From Acanthornis magna (lineage: Eukaryota > Chordata > Aves > Passeriformes > Acanthizidae), in NCBI GenBank assembly GCA_036785705.1, contig JAWUZG010000070.1:4289001-4353000 (forward strand): 64,000 bases of DNA, written 5' to 3'. A program made the position numbers and the translations under genes. Below, in pieces: positions 22,301 through 64,000 of this stretch. The number at the start of each line of letters is the position of its first letter. The first letter of the stretch is position 1. A model generated the notes under the pieces. That model ran no database searches. It saw only the letters and a program-made list of their open reading frames with translations, and was not told the origin of the DNA.

Positions 22301-24100
22301 AATTGCCTATGACTTCATTACCTACTACAAGAAAAGGATTCTGAATGCTTATATGCAAATGTATCATGTGTAAAGTAGTGTTATGATTTAACTATGGATT
22401 TTGCTCCTAGAATTTGATAGTGTCAAACAAGACAAACCTATGTAAACTATGGCCTTTTCAGCCATTTGGCAGCCATTATGAACTTGGGATATTTTTCAGC
22501 TGAAATGGTCTAAGGTTCTGTGTGTGCTAAGAAATGCTACTCTTCTCTGAATGGCTGAAAATCCCAATGATTGTCAGATTCTATAAATCAGTCCCTAAAG
22601 CCTACTATGGGAACAAACTCACTCGTGAGATTTTCCTAAAAATCTTAAAGGGTGAGATTCCATGGGAATGTGAAATGCAATAGCTGTCACCACTGTTACT
22701 AAAAATGTGGCTGAAGGAAAGAGCTTTTGTCTTTTCCATTTGTTAATAAGGCATCACAGCTGTACAAGAGGAGAAATGTGTAATGTTTGTTCACCTCTTC
22801 AATAAAAATGCCCTCGCTCAAGGTTATGTTCTTTCCAGGGCCGGGTAAGAAATGTATCCCAGTGCTCCTGCTGAAAACACTGCCACTTCTCAGAAGGGAA
22901 TTCAAACCTTCAGCAGGCCAGAAAGGCTGAGCAGGAGCATGACTGGGTTGGTGAGAGTGCTGGAAAGGTTTTAGTCCCAGCAACAAATGGGGGCCTGATG
23001 TTTGTAGATATGCACAGGCACTTGTGCAGTTGCACTCAGAAATTGCAGTTGGTTCGAGCAAACAGTGCTTGTGTTTTGTGCTGAGCTAAATCTGGCCCTT
23101 CATAACTTCGTGAATGAGCCTGCTGTTTGTCAGGGATGTACATACTTTTTGGTTTTGCCTAGAGCTAAAAAAAATCAAGCCAGAAGTGTTGCTGTGCAGG
23201 ACCTAATAGGCAAAGAACAGAAATTGCCAAGAAGCCCACCGGTCCAGAATTACTTCTGGGATCAGCAGTTTGCACATGATGAGGTTTAGGTTGTCAAAAA
23301 TAATTTTTATCACAGTTTTGGTTGAAGTCATTGGGCTATTTCTATCTCTCTTGCATGCTACCTGTGGAATTGATGTATGGGGGCAGAGGATGTGGATTCA
23401 TCTGTGTAAACTTGTATTTGCTGGTTCTGCTTTCTGTCAGAAATAAACTGGTTTCTGACAGTGCTCGGTAGGTGCATCTCCAGTGCTCTCTAGTGGTTAG
23501 CAGCAGTGAAGTATTATTTTGCTGTTTTTAAACAAGAACTACTTTACTGCTGGCCAATCTCAGTAGTACTCAGAAGTATCTTGATACTAACAGAGGTGTT
23601 TTTCTCTTCAGGATTTCTAGGACCTAGAGAAATTACTATGAAATATAAATTTACAGAAGCAATGATTTCAATCAGGTGTTGAAAATTCAACCTCAATAAT
23701 ATTAATTTACAAACAGTAAAATTTGACATCATCCTTTTTATTTTAAAAAGCATGAAGACAGTACAAAGAGAAGAATGAGGAAATAAGTAATAAGCAGCAG
23801 TCTAACCACATAAAATAAGCTGGCTTTGTATTCTCTATCAGCTGTACAAGAAGTTGGGCTAATGATTCTCTTAAACAATGTAACTAGCTTTATTCTAAGA
23901 AGTCAGAGGACAGAAGGAAGAGAGAACACATAACATTCAGAAGACTTTAATACTGCTTAAAGGCAAAACATAATATACAGAGAAACCCCTTAACCTAGTA
24001 CAAAAATACTGTGCCCAGAAACTATGTATTTGTTCAAATATTTTTTAAAAGATAGAAGAATACAAATGGACAAACTCAGTGACTAGTGACTGTGATTAAG
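19340..24100. other. Intergenic, FABP2 to PDE5A
   Basis: About 4.7 kb of AT-rich DNA. ORFs are short and without family resemblance. Nothing repeat-like was recognised beyond simple A/T-rich stretches. The right edge is uncertain because the PDE5A 3' end is not fixed. Confidence 0.55.
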
Positions 24101-27100
24101 GTTTTTATTAAACTATAATAGGAATGTATGTTAAAACTATTTACAGTGCATTTCAAACTACATTCTTTAAGAGACACATGCAGGTGTCTGCCATGTGAAT
24201 ACAAAGAGGACTCAAATTCTAACTTCAGTTACATCTTTAACTGAAGTTGGGCATCCAACCTTGGGCATCAGTAGGAATAGCTGAACACAGCAAAGAGCAG
24301 GTGAGGCAGCTGTCACCAAAGGTAAGGGTTTGGTCCCTCTTTCTGGGTAAAAAAAGGTGGATTTGACCCATTCTATACAACTCAACCCAGCTCCCACTGA
24401 GGTAAATAGGAATCATATAATTGATTGCAGGTGGGCATCTGAGCATGAGCGAGGCCCTGGCAAGCCAAGCTCATGCTGTGGAAGTTAGTGGGAGCCAGCT
24501 CTTTCAGAGCATTGTCACATAAATACACATTTAGAAACAGTGGTACTTAGATACGTGTTTCTCTATGGAAACAAACTTCTTTATGTGGAAAAGAAACTTT
24601 CCCGTGCAATTTCCATTCACCTCGCAATGACCAAGATAAAACATCCTGCTGTCACAATTTGCTGTTTTTAGCAAGTGTCCCTAATTACCAGGCCAGATTC
24701 TGTGATGTTTCTTTGTCCTGTCAAAGTCCAAACCAAAAAACCCAGCCTTCATTATTTACCATACTCTGGCCACACTCATTCTGTTATTCATGCTCCAACA
24801 TTCAAGCTTGTGTTTTAAATTAGTGCAAGCCCCTGAAGAAGTACGGTAGGGAACTGTAAAATAAAGCTGAAACCTCGTGGAATGTAAACTGCAGGTGATT
24901 TGACATGCAGAAAAAACCACGGCATCACAGAGGTAAGACTCTGAACTTAATGCTACTATATAAATGTTTGAAATACTAGGTCTTTATAAAACCTTTAAAA
25001 ACAGATTAATTTACGGTGAATGAGGCAATTTTTTTGATAAAATGCTGTCTTCTTATGCATAACTGGAAGGAACACCAGCTGGATGACTCCTCTAATTTTA
25101 AGGGACTAGGGATGACTCTTCATTACCTTTCTGTATAATGGGTTTGGAAAAGCAGTTACCAGGTAATTCTGAAAAACCTTGTGTATGAATTAGGTAAGTG
25201 TGCTGATTTCATCAGTTCATGCCACTGCCAGGTAAAATGCATTGGGCTGGAATTCAAAAGATGCATGCAAGTGTCGGGGGTGATGCATATAATCAGGCTT
25301 TGGTTCTCTCTTCAAAGGAGAAGTTGGCTGATCATCACTGAAATCAATTGTTTCCTTTTATCAGTAGCGTACTTGTACATGTGCTCTGTGAAGATATGAG
25401 TAATCTGCTCTTAACTATAAACTGCTCCTAATTATAATTAACACCATCTCCAAAATCAGCATTACATTATTCCCCTCCCCCCCTTCTTTAGTTGCGTGAG
25501 ATAATAGAAAACCTAGGCCTTCTACAGCTAATATTGGCTGTGTGGCTAATTTATTGGAAAAGAAATAGTACCTACAGCTCCATAGCCGCACTGTTATTTG
25601 GAAGTAGAAGAGGTAGCGTTAATCAGTAACTTTGTGTATGTTAATACAAGTAATTTTTTTCAGAATAAACAGAGAAATAAAAGTCTACTTTAAGCATTAA
25701 ACTGTGTTGTGGAGAGAGTCTGAAAGAGGATACTAACACAGTTGTCTTCATTGAGAGAAATATTAAGAATTAGTGGAACAAATTCTTGTACTCAGAGACT
25801 TCAGCTGGTTTCCTGTGTAAGCCACAGTGATTGTTTTAGCTAGACAATATAAATTAGGACAATATGTTTGAGAGCTGGCTGAAATAATTAGATACACAAT
25901 TCATGATGAAATTAATGACAGCTGCATGGCTGTAATCCACCAGCTGGCTTTGAAAATGTTCAGTTCTGAACACAATGAAACTCAGGCAAGAAACCTCTAG
26001 CCAGGCTAGGTTTGTTTTGGGTCTTTTTTTTTTCATATTGTCCCCTATCTACATTATGAAAGGAAGAAGTTTCTGCAAATGACTCACAAAAAGCCATGAC
26101 GCAAGAACCAACACACTCTGCCTGCCTTCAGGCAGAGTAAAGCACTATGTAAAGACTTTCAATTTCATGAAATACAGCACTCTATGCTTTTAAGGTTCTT
26201 AAACCAGTAGCTTAAAGGCTTTGGTTTTGTAGAAATATATACAGATACCGGTGTGTTATTATATTTAAATATTTATTTTCTAGGAACTGTATTTATATGT
26301 ATGTTCCAACATTTATAGTGGAAGAGATTCTGTGGGATAAATGTGTACAGATATGTAATTAAATATATGCACATACTGTATAATTGTTCCTTTTAAGTGA
26401 AGCTTTAAAAAAATGTAACATCATGCCCTTTTTTTCAAGTCAAAGGTATGAACCCAGCACTCCTTGGTTGCATTCATAAATTTAGTTACAATAAAGCTTT
26501 GCTGAACATACCATATAGCAAAGAAATACTGGAATATTAATGTCAAAGTTACATCACTACACTGTGATATCATCATAGTTACCTGCTGTGTTGTCACCAT
26601 GAATTACTAGTCTCAACCATAAGAGCAAGAATACACCTTTATATACATGTATTTTATTCCTATTTATATTAAATATGTATCTCATCAGTTAGCATAATAA
26701 TTACATTTCAGTATCTCAAGCACTCAAGGAAAAGACTATACAAGGACTATGCAAATCCTGAAGCAAAGTTTTCTATTTATCAAAAAGTACCAAAAAACCT
26801 TTTTCTGGGGGGTTGTGTTGGGGAGGGCAGGCTGCTGTCATCTGCATACCGTGTATGCATAGAAATGCACATATGGAGCACTGCAAAACAGTAGTCCTGG
26901 AATCCTTGATGAGTGTTGAGATTAATATTTTTTTCTTTTTTTTTAAATTTGGGGGGACAGAATCAGGAGAAATACTTCTGCAGAAAAATGTTTTCAGATT
27001 CAGCTGCCAAAGTTTATTATTGGTGCTCATTAGAGAAGGTTGAGATAGGACTTAATCAGTGACAAATAATTTAGGTTGGCAGAAATGCTGCTGACTGTTG

Positions 27101-28890
27101 GAATACTTTATTCTACATTTTTAAAAAAATCAACTATATAACTCAGTATCATCAACATTTTGAAATATTTGCTTCATCTCTTCTTCACTTCTGGCACAGT
27201 TTATGTAAATGAAGAAATTGGTAAAAAGGGAGAGGTTTCCCTGTCTTTGTGACCAGCTCTTACAAGTTGGGGTTGAAATTCTCCTGGGAACAAGAATTTA
27301 TAGCAATTTCCAGCTAGAATTTCCTGGATTGTTGTGATAGAACTGAATTCCCACACTTCAAAGTGCAATGCCAAATGTGCTACTTCTGCCAAATATGATT
27401 GCTGATTTTAACAAAGAAATCATTATTACAGATTTAAAAACTGGAACATTTTTTGTGTCTCTGTGCAGCCAAAGTTACATGTACTGCTAATGCATTTTAG
27501 AGTGCTGACATTCATCTCCTAACCCTGTCTACCCGAAGAATAGTACTCTCTTTGTATTCCTCTTTAGGGATTTGTCTAATGTGTATATTTTCTTTAATTG
27601 ATTCCCAATTCAAGCCCATTCTTATTAATCATCTTCATTTAAATAATATACCAGTTATTTTTTTACTAGTGCAAATTAATTGATTTCTTACTTTTCAGAA
27701 CATGAATGCCTCACATACAAATGGCAAATCCCTGTACCATTCCTGACTATTTTTACTTTTGGTATTATTTTTTTCCTACTTCTTCAAGACACTATGATTA
27801 ATCGTTTTTAACTAATGCTAAAAATGATTTTTAAGAGATGTTAACATAAAACTTTCTTCTCAGTGGTCATAACCATTTTGTAGTAACACTGGCCTGAAGA
27901 ATCAGTCATTGATGGTCACCAGGAGTGTGCCATTCCTGCATCATTCTGATTCAGATTTTCACCTCTTGCAGTCATTCTCTTCTGTCTGTGGTTCAGTCTG
28001 TTGGTTAGATGATGTTAAAAACAACTTCCAAATGAAGCTAATACCAGCATAAAAAACCAATCCTGTTTTGTTTCCATTTCTCTGCGTGCTTCTTGTAGCT
28101 TTCTGTGGGAGCCATCCTTCCGTGGCAGCCTGTCAGTCATGTTGTGACATTTCATCAGTCTTCAAGCAGTTTCCATTGGTCATGGATAATTATGACACCT
28201 GTACAACAAAACTCCTAAGACCCCCATTGCCTAGTTATTCACAGGGGCCTTAGAAATTTCTTCAGATGGAATAACGCATTTGCTAAGACATCCATCTAAT
28301 ATGAAGAAAAAAACACCCCAGTCCTACTGGGTACACAAATTTTGGGGCATTCCACCTCAGAGCCCAATTCTGCTTTCTGAAAGAGGTTAGCAATAGTTTA
28401 TGCTGGGATAGGCTCCCCAGAGTGAGTCCCAATCTTCCCTCTGAACCTCTGGAAAGAGATCAGGCAAGACTGTTTAATACTTTTATAATATAACACAGCA
28501 AGATGGGAAGAGGGAGAGAAAAGGTGCAAAATGCAGTAGTCTTTCAGATACTGGCCATAACATGATCACTAAACAACAACTATGTACATCTGGAAAGCAA
28601 TAGGCTCTCAGGCACAGTCAGGGACTGCACCAGTACCTTCTTGGGGGGGTAGGGTAGCAAAAACCACTCTTGCAGGTCTTTTTCCATCTCAATCAGATGT
28701 GATAAAAGAAACATACTATCTTCACATAATCTTGGCACCTACATGGTCATGCTATATCTTGAAATGTGGAAAAATAATACAGCAGTGGCAAAACATAAGC
28801 CAAATCCATACAGTGTTTAGCAAAATGCAGTACTCCCCTATTATTGTGTCTCCTACGTGAACTTAAGCTTGTGGTGGTGAAATCAGCATC
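24100..28890 (-). other. PDE5A: Probable PDE5A 3' UTR
   Basis: AU-rich sequence after the PDE5A stop codon. Minus-strand AATAAA hexamers occur near 24114-24119 and around 26268 and 26651. Mammalian PDE5A mRNAs have 3' UTRs of several kilobases, so a UTR reaching about 24.1 kb is plausible. A further AATAAA near 23739 could extend it. The boundary is inferred only. Confidence 0.4.
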
Positions 28891-62414
<33,524 letters not shown>

Positions 62415-64000
62415 CTGTAAAACAAAACCAAAAATACAGGGAATGATGCAAATTCCAAGTCCTCTAATGCATATTGGAAGCTGACACTGTGAAAAGGGTA
62501 ATCAAACCTTTTCACACAGAGGATACTGATGCACCTTTAGGCTCCTCTGTATCAATATTCTCCAATTTTAGGCAGCATTTAGCCTAGATTAAGCAGTAAC
62601 ATTTTCTGGCCCATAAAGAAGCTATTTTTGCCTAAAGGAAATACCTGAATAGGGCAGAGGAGGACCACTTACACTGTGGCTTTCAGAATACAGATCCGAT
62701 GTTTACACCGTAATTTTGTGATTGAAAAGTTCCAGTCCTTCCCATTCCTAAGATTTGGATTTCTGGGTCAGATGTATATATATTCATATGAAGACAAGAC
62801 TTGTTTCTCACCTCTAAAAAGATAATTTTGAACTTTAATTGTCTCTTGCAAGTCACCTGCAGCCCCTCCTATCTTTATGTTGCCAATATACTGTTTTTAA
62901 GTTAACTTCTCCTGATCTCTGAGTAATGAAAAATGCTGGTTGGACTCAAAGCATAAAAGCTTTGCTTTAAAATTTTCATAAGAAAAACTAATATTTCTAA
63001 TTCAACCCCCTTCAAAATAATGCAAGAACAGACTGTTTTCATGCATCTCTCCGATTTCCTTTCCTTGCAGATGAAACTCATTATCTAACTCAACCCCAAA
63101 TACTGAGTAACCCTAAAATTATATTTTTAGGAGCTCATCACCAATTAAAAAATGCCATGCATCTCAAGTATTTAACTTTAATCTCAAAATTTAATCTCAA
63201 ATTAACTTAGTACTAGAAAGCCAACCCTAATAATGTCCTCACTAAATACAGCATATCATCATAACACAAGTATACTTTCTTCAATCACTATAATATATTC
63301 TTGTCCAAAATCGGAGGGGTTTTTGTTTGGATTTCTTTTTGTCTTTTTTTTGGTTGGGTTTTTTTAAATACAGGGGGTTTTGTTTAATTTACTCAGTGTT
63401 GAGGACTTCTCATAGCACATGCCCTACTCTCAGAAGAAACGGGGTTTTGCTGTATTACATAACATATGAGACTAGGAACAGCAAAAATCCTATTAACAGG
63501 TCTGATCTTTTGAAAACCTTTCATGGTGGTCATGTTTTAAATTTGGGATATTTTTTATTTGCTCAGCAGACCACAGGAATTCTGAGAGTGAAGCTGAATG
63601 AAACCATGGAACTGAGTCAGGTTAGTCAGCCACTGATCACTTACACACATCGGTGTATGTTATATATGAAAACCACTGTACAATAACCTTATTTTCCTTA
63701 CAGCACACCATTGTCTGTCTTGTAGGATGCAACACTGCAAGCACCATTGACCATTAATTCAAAGCAAAATGATTATCTAAAGTCCAACAGTATTTTTAAT
63801 AGTAAGTGATCCACAAAAGGAAATTTAATTGACTTCTGTTAAGGAGGTTTGAAAGAATTTTTCAGATTTTGCCATCACATACCATTTGGAGACCTCAACT
63901 GTAGGCAAACACACTATAAAAATTGAATTACTAAAAACTACCAATGATCATTCTCCATTAAAGCAGTGATACCTATTTTTTGTGGAGTTACCTCATCCAA
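62415..64000 (-). other. PDE5A: PDE5A intron 1 (partial)
   Basis: AT-rich intronic sequence to the window end. It contains a T/G-rich stretch at 63317-63390. No upstream coding exon (expected to encode a ...TR| end in phase with exon 2) was found, so the first exon lies outside. Confidence 0.75.

Overview
This is vertebrate genomic DNA, most likely from a bird. Genes have many exons and AT-rich introns. The interspersed repeats are truncated 3' ends of CR1 LINEs, and no Alu-, B1- or L1-like sequence was seen. PDE5A, which spans well over 100 kb in mammals, is compact here. Gene order and orientation match the human 4q26 block: USP53 (+), C4orf3 (-), FABP2 (-), PDE5A (-). There is no prokaryotic, viral or CRISPR content. 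I found no new multi-gene system; the window is a conserved syntenic block with some unusual non-coding features.

Layout. 1-12.1 kb: the last four coding exons and the probable 3' UTR of USP53, encoding about 633 C-terminal residues. The catalytic-fold N-terminus lies left of the window. 13.5-14.47 kb: C4orf3 (another-regulin, ALN), a one-coding-exon micropeptide gene on the minus strand with a probable non-coding 3' exon. 14.49-16.06 kb: a GC-box-rich minisatellite of about 48 homogeneous 25/26-bp units plus about a dozen decayed 26-bp units, directly upstream of the C4orf3 promoter. 17.3-19.3 kb: a complete four-exon FABP2 gene (132 aa). 19.3-24 kb: intergenic DNA. About 24-28.9 kb: probable 3' UTR of PDE5A. 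28.9-62.4 kb: twenty consecutive coding exons of PDE5A (818 codons plus stop). Only the first, isoform-specific exon is missing, and it should lie to the right of the window.

Biology. The four genes are neighbours by ancestry and do not form an operon. USP53 is a tight-junction-associated USP-family protein. C4orf3/ALN is an ER-membrane regulator of the SERCA calcium pump. FABP2 is the cytosolic fatty-acid carrier of enterocytes. PDE5A is the cGMP-binding, cGMP-specific phosphodiesterase. All PDE5A and FABP2 exons found here join in frame with consensus splice sites, so both genes look functional.

The most unusual feature is the GC-box minisatellite. Its 25/26-bp unit has no stop codon in the + frames, so it creates two long spurious ORFs of 554 and 668 codons. 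It also puts roughly 48 Sp/KLF-type sites upstream of one micropeptide gene.
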